A stretch of DNA of 64,000 bases from JBDZVM01 sp040255675 (lineage in GTDB: Bacteria; Actinomycetota; Actinomycetes; Acidothermales; Acidothermaceae): assembly GCA_040255675.1 (NCBI GenBank), contig JBDZVM010000006.1:90213-154212 (forward strand), written 5' to 3'. Numbering within the stretch: the first letter of the stretch is position 1; each line of letters opens with the position of its first letter. A program made the position numbers and the translations under genes. Shown here piece by piece: positions 42,589-50,632 of this stretch. The notes beneath the pieces were generated by a model. That model ran no database searches. It was not told the DNA's origin and was given only the letters and a program-made list of their open reading frames with translations.

Positions 42589-42798
42589 GTGTCCGCGTCC
42601 AAATTGGCAACGTCAGTCCCTCGTTGGGCATCCATCGAAACGGCCGCAGAACTTTTAGGCGTCTGTCCACGCACCGTTCGTCGTTACATCGCGGACGGCA
42701 CGCTGCCCGGCTACCGTGTCGGCGGTCGCCAACTCGTCCGTGTTGACCTCGCAGAAGTCGAGGCCCTGCTTCGGCGAATTCCGGCCGCGTCATGCTAA
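42589..42798 (+). CDS. Helix-turn-helix excisionase-like protein
   Basis: This 69-residue MerR/excisionase-type DNA-binding protein has the pattern ASIETAAELLGVCPRTVRRYIADGTLPGYRVGGRQLVRVDLAEVEALL. Proteins of this kind act as recombination directionality factors or repressors in integrated elements. GTG 42589 follows a GGAAGG site. It overlaps the next gene by seven bases. Confidence 0.85.
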   Translation: MSASKLATSVPRWASIETAAELLGVCPRTVRRYIADGTLPGYRVGGRQLVRVDLAEVEALLRRIPAASC

Positions 42799-43139
42799 CC
42801 GCGACCTTCAAGGGCATCCGGCGGAATGACGAGCGCCGAGAAGATGGCAAAGCATGCCCGCGCGCGGTCGAGGCGCTGATCCGTGACACGCATGCGGTTC
42901 TCACGAATTGCGGCGTGTACATGTCGGCGTCGAAAGTCTCACGGCTGGTGCGCGCCTACAAGAGCAAGGTTGAGCCGAACGGTTTCCCGTTCGCCGCATG
43001 GCTGGCAAACAACCTTGAGTTGCACGAGGAGCGCCGTCGCGCAGTCGCATCGGCGTTAGCGCGTGTCATCGGCTACGCGGACCCGACTGGTGAGACTGCG
43101 GCGTACAACGTCGACAGGTCACGGGGGTGGCGATGCTAA
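42792..43139 (+). CDS. Hypothetical protein of the integrated element
   Basis: This 115-residue protein is not recognised. It starts at ATG 42792 inside the end of the excisionase-like gene. Its middle section ASKVSRLVRAYKSKV followed by GFPFAAWLANNLELHEERRRAVAS is helical and basic, similar in style to small phage-element proteins. The end overlaps the next gene, consistent with one operon. Confidence 0.6.
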   Translation: MLTATFKGIRRNDERREDGKACPRAVEALIRDTHAVLTNCGVYMSASKVSRLVRAYKSKVEPNGFPFAAWLANNLELHEERRRAVASALARVIGYADPTGETAAYNVDRSRGWRC

Positions 43140-43492
43140 ATCCAACAAATAGCCGCCCGGCGGGCAACCGGGCGGCGAATGTCAAAGCGGCGACCTCGAC
43201 GGCATCCAGCATAACCGTTACCGGCCGGCTGACCCTGGATTTACGCGGTTTCGTTGACGACCAGGGCTGGTTACCTGACGTCGTGCGGGCGGAGATGGTG
43301 TGGGCCGACGTGCCGGACGGCGTCGCGTTGCTGGTCGACATCGGCCGTGCGCAGGTTTGGCCGGCGTGGGTTTGGTCGCCGCTTGCGGAACCAACTGCGC
43401 CGAGGTTTTCCCGTATCGACGTCCGAGGCACCGGCAACGTCGGCCTAGCGGTGCGGGACATCCGGGCTGCGTTGGAGGCCCGCGATGGCTGA
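43133..43492 (+). CDS. Hypothetical protein of the integrated element
   Basis: This protein of about 119 residues is not recognised. ATG 43133 is chosen, with GTG 43127 as an alternative. The N-terminal 25 residues are low-complexity (Ala/Thr/Ser/Asn). The rest is beta-rich with several Trp (DDQGWLPDVV, WADVPDGVALLVDIGRAQVWPAWVW). It overlaps both neighbours by a few bases, so it sits within a translationally coupled set leading to the DUF3631 ATPase. Confidence 0.55.
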   Translation: MLNPTNSRPAGNRAANVKAATSTASSITVTGRLTLDLRGFVDDQGWLPDVVRAEMVWADVPDGVALLVDIGRAQVWPAWVWSPLAEPTAPRFSRIDVRGTGNVGLAVRDIRAALEARDG

Positions 43493-44675
43493 TACTGGCG
43501 CTCTTTTGCTTGACGCCGTCGAGGCTTTCCTCGCGCGCTTCGTGGCATTCCCAAGCGAAGCATCTCGGATTGCTGCCGTGCTCTGGGTAGCCCACGCGCA
43601 CATGCTCGACTGTTTCGAGTCGACGCCGCGCCTGGCGGCACTTTCGCCAGAACCGGGGAGCGGAAAGACCCGGCTGCTCGAAATCGTCGAGTCACTGGTG
43701 CCTCGCCCGCTGTTCACGCTGAACGCCTCGAGCGCCGCGCTCTTTCGTAAGGTGTCCGATCCGGATGGGCGACCCACTGTGCTCATCGACGAGGCCGACA
43801 CCATCTTCGGGCCGCGAGCGGCTAAGGAGCATGAGGATTTGCGGGGGTTCGTCAACGGAGGACATCGCCGCAGCGCGACCGCGCTTCGCTGCGTCGTCCG
43901 AGGCAAAGCGATTGATGTCGAGGATTACCCCTGTTACGCAGCCGTCGCACTGGCGGGCCTCGATGACCTTCCGGATACCATCATGACCCGCTCGGTCGTG
44001 ATCCGAATGCGCCGCAGAGCACCCGGCGAGCAGGTCGAGCCGTTCCGGCATCGCGTTAACGCGCCCGAGGGGGAACAGCTACGGAATCGCCTCGCAGATT
44101 GGGCTGTCGCTATTGCACCGAGAGTCGCGGGTGCGTGGCCGGAAATGCCCGATGGTGTCGAGGACCGCAATGCGGACGTGTGGGAAGCGTTGCTCGTGGT
44201 CGCCGATGCTGCTGGCGGCGACTGGCCCGAAAAGGCGCGTGTTGCGGCTGTTGCGCTTGTTGCGGATGCCCGGAGGGGTGGAGAGAGTCTAGGCGTTCGC
44301 TTGTTGCGTGACCTTCGCATCGTATTCGGCGCAGATGACAAGCTGTCGACGGAGACGATTATCGAACGGCTCATTGCGATAGACGATGCACCTTGGGGAG
44401 ACCTTAGAGGTAAAGCGCTTGACCCGCGTGGTCTATCCCGACGTCTGGCACGTTACGAGATTGCACCGAAGACCGTTCGCATCGGAGATAAGACCCCTAA
44501 GGGTTACGAGCGGGCGGACCTACTCGACGCATGGAATCGCTATCTGCCTGCATCCCCTGAGGAATCCGCAACAACCGCAACAAGCGCAACGCGACCGGCC
44601 TGCCAGGTCTGCGGGTTCGGAATTGATCCAGCTCTGGGTGCTGTCCCTATTCATCCGACGTGTGGTGTCGCATGA
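43485..44675 (+). CDS. DUF3631-containing P-loop ATPase
   Basis: This is a 396-residue putative replication-related ATPase. The Walker A motif is SPEPGSGKTRLLEI (about residue 55) and the Walker B motif is TVLIDEADTIFG (about residue 103). FVNGGHRRSATALR and YAAVALAGLDDLPDTIMTRSVVIRMRRR follow, the latter like a sensor/arginine-finger region. DUF3631 follows at about residues 180-350. A C-terminal CxxC pair (CQVCG, with a later Cys) may bind zinc. Such proteins are found in actinobacterial integrative elements and prophages beside primase-like genes. Helicase or primase-accessory function is inferred. Confidence 0.85.
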   Translation: MADTGALLLDAVEAFLARFVAFPSEASRIAAVLWVAHAHMLDCFESTPRLAALSPEPGSGKTRLLEIVESLVPRPLFTLNASSAALFRKVSDPDGRPTVLIDEADTIFGPRAAKEHEDLRGFVNGGHRRSATALRCVVRGKAIDVEDYPCYAAVALAGLDDLPDTIMTRSVVIRMRRRAPGEQVEPFRHRVNAPEGEQLRNRLADWAVAIAPRVAGAWPEMPDGVEDRNADVWEALLVVADAAGGDWPEKARVAAVALVADARRGGESLGVRLLRDLRIVFGADDKLSTETIIERLIAIDDAPWGDLRGKALDPRGLSRRLARYEIAPKTVRIGDKTPKGYERADLLDAWNRYLPASPEESATTATSATRPACQVCGFGIDPALGAVPIHPTCGVA

Positions 44676-45112
44676 ATACTGATCACCGCTTCATCTTCGA
44701 GGCCCATATACCGCGCCGTGCCGACACTTGGCCGCAGCATCGAGCACGCGCCCGCATGCGCCGCCGTCACAGATCGTCACATCCCGAGCCGCCCGAGCAA
44801 GAGCTTACGTTCGAGGAGCTTGCGCGTCGGCTTGTTCTTAGCGGCCTCTGCTCGCCCGCAATTCTCACCGGAGCAAGTATTCCGAAGGGACGAGCGATGA
44901 GCGGCTCGCACCAGACGAGACTCGCACAATCGAGCGCGTTAACGTCACCGGCTCGTCATCTGCCATGGCGTGACGATGACCGGAACGAAGGCAGCGAGCG
45001 CATCTCTCCGCCGCGCTATGACCTGCCTGCGCGCGCCGGGAAGCGGCCGAAGGACAGGAGCCCCGGCCGTTTCCCGGCACCCACCAACCCGACGCCGCCA
45101 ACCGCGGCATAA
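44672..45112 (+). CDS. Hypothetical Arg/Pro-rich protein of the integrated element
   Basis: This 146-residue protein starts at ATG 44672, overlapping the stop of the DUF3631 gene (ATGA). It is rich in Arg, Pro and Ser, with a short helical segment ELTFEELARRLVLSGLCSPAIL. No domain is recognised. The C-terminal half looks disordered, and the coding call rests mainly on the start overlap and the tight spacing. Confidence 0.5.
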   Translation: MNTDHRFIFEAHIPRRADTWPQHRARARMRRRHRSSHPEPPEQELTFEELARRLVLSGLCSPAILTGASIPKGRAMSGSHQTRLAQSSALTSPARHLPWRDDDRNEGSERISPPRYDLPARAGKRPKDRSPGRFPAPTNPTPPTAA

Positions 45113-45129
45113 CCCGAAGGAAACACAAC

Positions 45130-45882
45130 ATGGACACGATGAACGAAGTTGTCGACCTGGCCCAGCGTTTGAGCTTTTGGAAGGTCGACGTACCCAGGGA
45201 AGCCGCGCAAGCGATCCTTGCGTGGCAGGCAGCCACAACCCCGTCGTCCGGTTCGCCGATCGACGACGTCCGCCTCGCCGCGACACACGGCAAGCTGACA
45301 CCCAAGAACGCCGTTAAGGCTGTCGACGACGCGGCGCTCGCCCTGGTCGTTGCCGACAAGCGGCAAGCTGTGCTGCTCGACCTCGCACCCGCGCTCGCCG
45401 GCCGCGCCGCTGGTTCGATACGCGACCACGGCGACGACATCGTCGAAGGACTGCGCCCGCACTGGGATAAGGCCGTCAAGCAACTGACCGATGCAGCCGC
45501 GGTGATTGAGGTCGGCGCGACCGCCGAACAGGTCATAGGCCGCGGGCCGGACGCCGTCAACGCGTGGAATGACCTACAGGTTGCCGAGTCGACGCTGAAC
45601 ACGCTCGCGTACTGCCGCGAACGGCTGCGGTCGCCGATTGGATATGGCCCAGGATCGACGCCGGCCGTCGCGATGTTCGTCGACCTCCCGATGGCAACCC
45701 GACAGAAGCTCGCCGAAGCCGAGCAGATCCTGCTGCGGCGCGACCCGCGGGTCCAGACCGAACGCGGCGGCAGCTGGCGGCTGCTGCTCGACGCTGGATG
45801 TGAGCTGCACCTGAACACCGCCGCCGAAGTGCGGGCCGTCGTCGACGCCGCACGCGAAACCGTAGGAGCAGGACGTGGCTGA
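45130..45882 (+). CDS. Hypothetical alpha-helical protein of the integrated element
   Basis: This 250-residue soluble protein is predicted mainly helical and is not recognised. GAAGGAAAC precedes ATG 45130. Notable segments are HWDKAVKQLTDAAAVIEVGATAEQVIGRGPDAVNAWNDLQVAESTLNTLAYCRERL and the C-terminal WRLLLDAGCELHLNTAAEVRAVVDAARE. The next gene starts inside its last codons. Its position between the ATPase and the HNH/terminase genes gives no clear function. Confidence 0.65.
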   Translation: MDTMNEVVDLAQRLSFWKVDVPREAAQAILAWQAATTPSSGSPIDDVRLAATHGKLTPKNAVKAVDDAALALVVADKRQAVLLDLAPALAGRAAGSIRDHGDDIVEGLRPHWDKAVKQLTDAAAVIEVGATAEQVIGRGPDAVNAWNDLQVAESTLNTLAYCRERLRSPIGYGPGSTPAVAMFVDLPMATRQKLAEAEQILLRRDPRVQTERGGSWRLLLDAGCELHLNTAAEVRAVVDAARETVGAGRG

Positions 45883-46270
45883 CGACCCGGCGGCCGACCT
45901 CGCCGCCCTCCTACACGGCGTCGTCAACCGCAACGTCGACCCGGAGAAGACCGCCCAGGCCCGAACCATCCTCGACCCGTACGGGCCACAGACCGACGCA
46001 GCGGACGACGAGGCGGACGAGCACGAGCGAGCCATCCAAGACTTCGCCGCGCTGATGGGACAAGGCGGTGACGACACGACGCCGGCTGCAACCGCCGAAC
46101 CGAAGTCGCCGCTGCCCGCACCCAACTACGCGCAAGGGTCGAGCGGCATCGCAACACCACGACCGCCCGATCCAGTCGAGATGTTCGAGGACGCCGTCCG
46201 CTATGCAGTTCGATCCTCTGACCACAAGGGCAATTGGCGAGAACTCGGAACGCCGTACCACATTCTCTAG
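45875..46270 (+). CDS. Hypothetical acidic protein of the integrated element
   Basis: This 131-residue protein is rich in Asp, Glu and Ala with a Pro/Ala linker (AATAEPKSPLPAPNYAQGSSG). It ends with EMFEDAVRYAVRSSDHKGNWRELG. The start GTG 45875 overlaps the preceding gene by eight bases. An early helix (DLAALLHGVVNRNVDPEKTAQARTIL) is the only ordered-looking part. No family is recognised. Confidence 0.6.
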   Translation: MADDPAADLAALLHGVVNRNVDPEKTAQARTILDPYGPQTDAADDEADEHERAIQDFAALMGQGGDDTTPAATAEPKSPLPAPNYAQGSSGIATPRPPDPVEMFEDAVRYAVRSSDHKGNWRELGTPYHIL

Positions 46271-46282
46271 ATGGGAGTTTCG

Positions 46283-46522
46283 ATGGACGACGAAGTAACG
46301 TTCGACCCGGACGACGTGATAGCGGTCGCAACCTACGTGGCGGAAGCCTTTGACGTCACCACGGGCACATATCTGCCGGTTGCCGTGCAAGCCATCGCCG
46401 ACCCGGCAGGCGAACACGTCATCATCGGCGACTACTCGTTCAGCACAGACGAAGCCCGCAGGCTCGCGGCATCAATCGTCAACGCAGCGGACGCGCTCGA
46501 CCACAAGGTGATCCTCGGATGA
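46283..46522 (+). CDS. Small hypothetical protein of the integrated element, DUF6907-like C-terminus
   Basis: This protein of about 79 residues starts at ATG 46283 behind a GGGAG site; ATG 46271 is less likely. Its C-terminal STDEARRLAASIVNAADALD resembles the end of the minus-strand protein at 49846-50229 (TATDARKIAAMLLNAADYLD). That suggests the two proteins of this element share a domain. Its stop overlaps the HNH gene start (ATGA). Confidence 0.65.
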   Translation: MDDEVTFDPDDVIAVATYVAEAFDVTTGTYLPVAVQAIADPAGEHVIIGDYSFSTDEARRLAASIVNAADALDHKVILG

Positions 46523-46878
46523 ACAGTCGGCGCGTCGTCCCACTGCCGCCCGATTGGCGACATATCCGACTACGCATCCTCGACCGCGATGGGCGCAGAT
46601 GCCAATGGCCGACACGGCACGGCATCTGCGGCCAACCGGCGACCGACGTCGACCACATCGTCCCCGCCCATCTCGGGGGCACCGAAGATGACGCCAACCT
46701 GCGGTCGCTTTGCGGGCCACACCACAGGACGAAGACAAGCAGCGAAGCCGCTCGAGCACGCATCACGCGCCGCTCCCGAACAGCCGAACCCCATCCAGGA
46801 CTGAGACCGGGGGACCACCCCCCCCGACCGGGCACCTATGGGACCGCGGGGTATAGCGCCAGCCAGCAAGCGTGCTGA
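46519..46878 (+). CDS. HNH endonuclease
   Basis: This 119-residue nuclease of the phage HNH type has two zinc Cys pairs (CQWP-GICG and a later LCGPHH) around the core DVDHIVPAHLGGTEDDANLRSLCGPHHRTKT. It contains the conserved His-Asn-His set. The C-terminal 30 residues are low-complexity. In phages such genes lie beside terminase and assist DNA packaging; here the terminase small subunit follows at 36 bp. Confidence 0.9.
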   Translation: MNSRRVVPLPPDWRHIRLRILDRDGRRCQWPTRHGICGQPATDVDHIVPAHLGGTEDDANLRSLCGPHHRTKTSSEAARARITRRSRTAEPHPGLRPGDHPPRPGTYGTAGYSASQQAC

Positions 46879-46914
46879 GCCCCAGAGATTGGTTTTTTGG
46901 ACGAAAGGAGCGCC

Positions 46915-47304
46915 ATGGGCAACACGAAGACGCGCATGAAGCCACCCGCCGGCCTCGGCACTGACGGCAAAGCATTGTGGGAATCGGTGGCCGAGCAGGT
47001 GGCCGGTGACGGTCTCGAGTTGGACGCGCGCGAGCGCCGCTGGCTGGCCGACGCGTGCGCCGAGGCGGACGTGGTCGCGACCCTGGCGGCAGCGCTTCGC
47101 GGCGCGAAGCTCATGGTGAGAGGCAGCCAAGGCCAAGACGTCATCAACCCGCTGTTCGTCGAGGTCCGGCAGCACCGCGAAGCGCTAGGCCGACTACTGG
47201 CGCGGCTGAAGCTGGACGACCCTGCGACTGAAGGCTCGCTGCACAGGTACGACAGCACAACGGCGCGCGAGGCTGCGTTCAAACGGTGGCGTGACCATGG
47301 CTAG
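46915..47304 (+). CDS. Phage terminase small subunit, P27 type
   Basis: This 129-residue protein has the actinophage TerS pattern: PPAGLGTDGKALWESVAEQV near the start, ELDARERRWLADACAEADVVATLAAALRG in the middle, and GSQGQDVINPLFVEVRQHREALGRLLARLKL. TerS binds the packaging site and directs the large subunit to viral DNA. ATG 46915 has AAAGGAG upstream. No large terminase is in the element, as in phage satellites that use a helper's motor. The assignment is from motif memory and is fairly secure. Confidence 0.78.
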   Translation: MGNTKTRMKPPAGLGTDGKALWESVAEQVAGDGLELDARERRWLADACAEADVVATLAAALRGAKLMVRGSQGQDVINPLFVEVRQHREALGRLLARLKLDDPATEGSLHRYDSTTAREAAFKRWRDHG

Positions 47305-47641
47305 GCGGATTCGTTCACGCGCCGCGACTGCCTCGCCGTTGCGGCTGGCGCTCGCCGAGCGAGCGCGCAACTTCGCCGACCGATGGGAGCTGACCGGTAA
47401 GGCCCGACACCGCGCGGAGGAAGCCGCGACCGCATGCGTCGACAGCCTTCCCCTCGTGTTGGACGCGACCACGCTGTGCCGGGCGCTCAGCGATGTGGGA
47501 GACCGACGCTGGCGTCAGTACCGCTACGACGCAAGCGATAACCGCAATCAGCGGCGCTGGCTGCTCACCGAAACCGACCAAATCATCGGCCCACTGTCCA
47601 GTCGGCAGCTATCCACTCTCCGCGCTTCAGTGGCATCCTGA
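47297..47641 (+). CDS. Hypothetical basic protein after terminase small subunit
   Basis: This is a basic 114-residue protein; an alternative start at GTG 47291 adds two residues. It overlaps the TerS gene and is likely coupled to it. No domain is recognised. RIRSRAATASPLRLALAERARNFADRW and WRQYRYDASDNRNQRRWLLTE are Arg-rich and may bind nucleic acid. Confidence 0.55.
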   Translation: MARRIRSRAATASPLRLALAERARNFADRWELTGKARHRAEEAATACVDSLPLVLDATTLCRALSDVGDRRWRQYRYDASDNRNQRRWLLTETDQIIGPLSSRQLSTLRASVAS

Positions 47642-47667
47642 CATCGGGTCGGGATTGGAGCACGACG

Positions 47668-47916
47668 ATGCCGACTCGCTGGATTCACGGCGGCGTCATC
47701 CCACCCTGCCCCTGCGGGGCTACATCCGAGGACCAAGTGCGTCGAACATCCGGCGCCGATCGCGCGTACTGGTTCTGTCTTGCTTGTGAGCGCCGCAGAG
47801 AGCCTGAGCCGAGCTGGCACGACGACCTCATTCCTCTCACCGAGACCGAGTGGCGCGCTCGATCGAGAGCGATGGAACACCGAGCACGGAACCGGCGCTC
47901 AAAGTCTCAATCCTGA
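47668..47916 (+). CDS. Small zinc-ribbon-like protein
   Basis: This 82-residue protein carries two Cys pairs (PPCPCGATS and FCLACERR) spaced like a zinc ribbon. An acidic/aromatic stretch and a basic C-terminus follow. The function is unknown. It lies between the terminase cluster and the membrane protein gene. Confidence 0.6.
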   Translation: MPTRWIHGGVIPPCPCGATSEDQVRRTSGADRAYWFCLACERRREPEPSWHDDLIPLTETEWRARSRAMEHRARNRRSKSQS

Positions 47917-47970
47917 CTCAAGCGATGCGCTTTCCCTGTACCTTGATCCCCGACACGGAGGGGAGCCAAG

Positions 47971-48942
47971 GTGGGACAGTTGACCGGCGCGCTGAACAGG
48001 CTGAACGATGAACTACTCGAAAAGGTAAGAGCTCGACAGGGCCAGGACAGCAACTTCGTTCAACAACTCGACCGCGATCTACCTGTAATTCTTCGGCTTG
48101 CTCGCGCGTTCGATTTAACCCCTCCAGACGAAGTGCCACCCAACATCCTTGACTTAGCACGCCGCCAGCTCGAGCAGGTCGCCCAAGCCTGCGAGCAGAT
48201 CGCGAACATGCCGGTGGATGCCGACAACATGAGCAGCCTTCGCCAGAGCGTCAAGAGCACACTCAGCCCGGCGCTCAACGAATACCGACAGCAGGTGCAT
48301 CCTCACATTCGGCCCGACGTTGACGCGGGGGAGCGTCTGTCGCGAGCCGAGGAGGCAAACAGCGCGGCCTCGGAAGCCCTCGAGCGCGCTAAAGCCGCAG
48401 AAGACGTATTTCAGCAGCTCGCCGAAAGCGCACAGATTCGCCTCGCGGAAATCGGCGCCGGATACCTGTCGAAGTACTACGGCGAACAGGCAGATAAGTA
48501 CCGGTCAGCAGCGAAACGATGGCTCGTTACGGCTGCTGCAAGCTCAGCCGTTGCCGTGCTCGCCGCGGCTGTCCTGTTTGCCACCCTAGAGATTGGTGTG
48601 AGCACGACATGGATGGTCTTTGCACGAGAAGTTGGCGCGCGGCTCTTCGTGCTCGGCCTCTTGGGCTATGCGATCGGATTCAGCGTGCGAGCGTACCGCT
48701 CCAACACGCATTTGCGAGTGATAGATGAGCGGAAGCGGAACGCCCTCGACACATTCCCGCTCTTCGCCGAGTCCGCGACGACCGATGAGCAGCGGGGCCT
48801 GCTCACCCTCGAGTTAGTCAGAGCGGTCTTCGCCCCCGAAGACACCGGCTTCCTGGACGAGGTGTCCGATCGAGCCGTGGCCAGCGACAGCACGGCTTTG
48901 TTGAGCTTGCTGCTGAGCCGAACGGTCCCTCAAGGCAGATAA
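47971..48942 (+). CDS. Coiled-coil membrane protein, possible satellite cargo gene
   Basis: This 323-residue protein is not recognised. A GGAGGGGAG site precedes GTG 47971. The first 175 residues are helical with coiled-coil character (RLSRAEEANSAASEALERAKAAEDVFQQLAES). Two membrane spans lie at about residues 185-210 and 222-242. A cytoplasmic C-terminal helical part ends FLDEVSDRAVASDSTALLSLLLSR. The position at the end of the rightward operon, after the packaging genes, is where satellites often carry accessory or anti-phage genes. A defence role is only a possibility. Confidence 0.65.
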   Translation: MGQLTGALNRLNDELLEKVRARQGQDSNFVQQLDRDLPVILRLARAFDLTPPDEVPPNILDLARRQLEQVAQACEQIANMPVDADNMSSLRQSVKSTLSPALNEYRQQVHPHIRPDVDAGERLSRAEEANSAASEALERAKAAEDVFQQLAESAQIRLAEIGAGYLSKYYGEQADKYRSAAKRWLVTAAASSAVAVLAAAVLFATLEIGVSTTWMVFAREVGARLFVLGLLGYAIGFSVRAYRSNTHLRVIDERKRNALDTFPLFAESATTDEQRGLLTLELVRAVFAPEDTGFLDEVSDRAVASDSTALLSLLLSRTVPQGR

Positions 48943-49042
48943 AACGCACGCGGCACCCGACCCGCGACGCAACGAGTCGCAGCCGTCCGCCCGGCTCTAA
49001 AGCGGTGCGGATCACATCTCGGCCATCGCTCCGGAGGCCATT

Positions 49043-49300
49043 ATGACGTTGGATCGCTTACTGACCGCCAGCGAAGTAGCCAAAATGATCGGGGGAGGCT
49101 GCGGCGTTGAGACGATCCGCAAAGCCTTCCGAAACGGCGAACTCGCCGGCGTAAAGCTCGGCAATAGTTACGCCTTCCGCGACGTCGACATCGAGGCCTG
49201 GCTCGCAGCGAAGCGGACCTCAGTGGTGGTTGCACCGATGCGCATACAAGCGTCTCTCTCGCCGCGTTCCGCCGCTCGAGCTAGTAGACGGTCTTTGTGA
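49043..49300 (+). CDS. Helix-turn-helix excisionase-like protein 2
   Basis: This is an 85-residue MerR/Xis-type DNA-binding protein: LLTASEVAKMIGGGCGVETIRKAFRNGELAGVKLGNSYAFRDVDIEAWLAAKR. The C-terminal 30 residues are Ser/Arg-rich. It may be a second excisionase or a regulator of the divergent/convergent gene sets at the right end. It is followed by a structured non-coding stretch. Confidence 0.8.
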   Translation: MTLDRLLTASEVAKMIGGGCGVETIRKAFRNGELAGVKLGNSYAFRDVDIEAWLAAKRTSVVVAPMRIQASLSPRSAARASRRSL

Positions 49301-49414
49301 CCGCCTAGACCATTTCGTCGGCGCCGCCAACACGGTCTGAGTGACCATTTTCGGGGCGCCGCGAAAATGCTTTTGTCCGGTTCATACCAAACCGTTGACG
49401 CCGACGAAATGGTC
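49288..49414. repeat. Structured non-coding region with nested inverted and direct repeats
   Basis: A perfect 16-bp inverted repeat (GACCATTTCGTCGGCG at 49308-49323, its complement at 49399-49414) encloses a hairpin at 49346-49369 (CATTTTCG and CGAAAATG, eight-base loop). ACGGTCT-two bases-GTGACC occurs at about 49288 and again at about 49332. This could be a replication origin, packaging site or regulatory RNA; the sequence alone does not say which. Confidence 0.75.
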
Positions 49415-49480
49415 GAAGGATACGCACTCATTGCGTACCCATGGGGTCGGCAATGCCGACGTCATTAGTAATGACGCATG

Positions 49481-49527
49481 AAGCGGCGCCCGACCCCTCA
49501 TCAGTAGTGAGGGATCGGGCGCCGCTT
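49481..49527. terminator. Strong bidirectional hairpin terminator
   Basis: Twenty-base arms (49481-49500 and 49508-49527) pair with a single mismatch around a seven-base loop and a TTTT follows on the plus strand. It lies between the rightward genes and the leftward gene set. A smaller perfect palindrome (GTCGGCA/TGCCGAC) is about 35 bp upstream. Confidence 0.85.
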
Positions 49528-49540
49528 TTCACCTGTGGCG

Positions 49541-49849
49541 CTAGGACCCGAGGGCGTCGGACCCGCGCGGTGGACGCCACCGGAATTCCTGAGGCTTGCC
49601 GTACATCTGACGCAGGTAGTAGTCGGCCGCACGGAGCTGATCTGTCAGCGCCTGCGTATCCTTCGGGAAGCCGTACGCGACCGAGCTCGCCAGCCACCCC
49701 TGGAAATACTCCACCGTCGCGCGCATGGCCTCGATCGGGGCCAGCGGCACATTCGACATCGGTAGCGGACGGGTCCTGCGGTCTCGATAGACCCTCAGTA
49801 CCTTGAGCCTCGCGGCAACGGGCAGGTAGTGCCCGCGGTACGCGGTCAT
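49541..49849 (-). CDS. Small hypothetical protein of the integrated element
   Basis: This 102-residue protein is not recognised. It has the helical segment PIEAMRATVEYFQGWLASSVAYGFPKDTQALTDQLRAADYYLRQM. ATG 49849 overlaps the stop of the upstream DUF6907-like gene, so the two are coupled. It ends just before the strong terminator. Confidence 0.65.
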   Translation of the reverse strand: MTAYRGHYLPVAARLKVLRVYRDRRTRPLPMSNVPLAPIEAMRATVEYFQGWLASSVAYGFPKDTQALTDQLRAADYYLRQMYGKPQEFRWRPPRGSDALGS

Positions 49850-50229
49850 CGGGCCACCTCGCTGACTTCATCGAGGTAGTCGGCCGCGTTGAGCAACATC
49901 GCCGCGATCTTGCGGGCGTCGGTCGCGGTGAAGTGGCACCGCCTCACGTCCTCGATGGTGACCGTCGGCCCGTAGCGGTAGTAGTGGCGCCCATCACGGT
50001 CAACCGTGTCCTCGCCCCTCATCACGAGGCGGAACACCGGCAGGAAGCCGCCGCCTTCGAGTGGACGCTCCAACGTCTCGAGGGTCTGTTCGTGATGCCG
50101 GATCGCTCGCCGAGGCTCCCTGCCGAAGCCATTCTCGAAGTCGAAGTCATGATCAGGGATGGTGCACCACGACGGGCACGGGATGGCGCTGGGCTGTATC
50201 ACGGCCGGGGTCTTCGTACTCTTTGACAT
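49846..50229 (-). CDS. DUF6907-like protein
   Basis: This 127-residue protein is recognised by PCPSWCTIPDHDFDFE, the Cys/His-containing motif of DUF6907, and by the end TATDARKIAAMLLNAADYLDEV. The function is unknown; members are common in actinobacterial integrative elements. ATG 50229 has AAGGAG upstream. It is the second of three leftward genes at the right end. Confidence 0.75.
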   Translation of the reverse strand: MSKSTKTPAVIQPSAIPCPSWCTIPDHDFDFENGFGREPRRAIRHHEQTLETLERPLEGGGFLPVFRLVMRGEDTVDRDGRHYYRYGPTVTIEDVRRCHFTATDARKIAAMLLNAADYLDEVSEVAR

Positions 50230-50348
50230 AGGGTCTCGCTCCTTGCAATGGAAGGGGTGGGGTCTTAGGCCTCGGCTCGGTGCTTCCAACACCGGCCGGG
50301 GCCGTCTTGCGTGCTGGTGATGCTGCCAGCGGGTGCTGACACTTCGGG

Positions 50349-50543
50349 CTAGAGCAGTCGCGCGTACTTCCTGGCCTCGGCGCGGGTGTCGAACACGCCG
50401 AGCTCCGACCAGTGCTCATGAAGATGCGACCACTGCGAGAGCAGCACGCGGCCGTCGGCTCGAGTCTCGACGCCGAACGTCCATCCGTGCTTCGTCGTGA
50501 AGGTGGACAGGCGTCGTGCAGGCGTCGTGTGAGTGCGGGACAC
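50349..50543 (-). CDS. Small hypothetical protein at the right end of the element
   Basis: This 64-residue protein starts at GTG 50543 behind GGAGAG. TFGVETRADGRVLLSQWSHLHEHWSELGVFDTRAEARKYARLL is beta-alpha in style. A longer frame to 50627 would enter the att region and is less likely. It is not recognised. Confidence 0.6.
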   Translation of the reverse strand: MSRTHTTPARRLSTFTTKHGWTFGVETRADGRVLLSQWSHLHEHWSELGVFDTRAEARKYARLL

Positions 50544-50632
50544 GGTGGCTCTCTCTCCGCCTACCGCTCTGGCACATCTATGGCACGAAGTCGGACTTTC
50601 AGACTCGATCATGCCTCTGACGTGCATCGATG

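Noticed and set aside
40932..50543. Full prophage
   Set aside because: No portal, large terminase, capsid, tail, holin or lysin gene is visible, and the element is only 9.9 kb.
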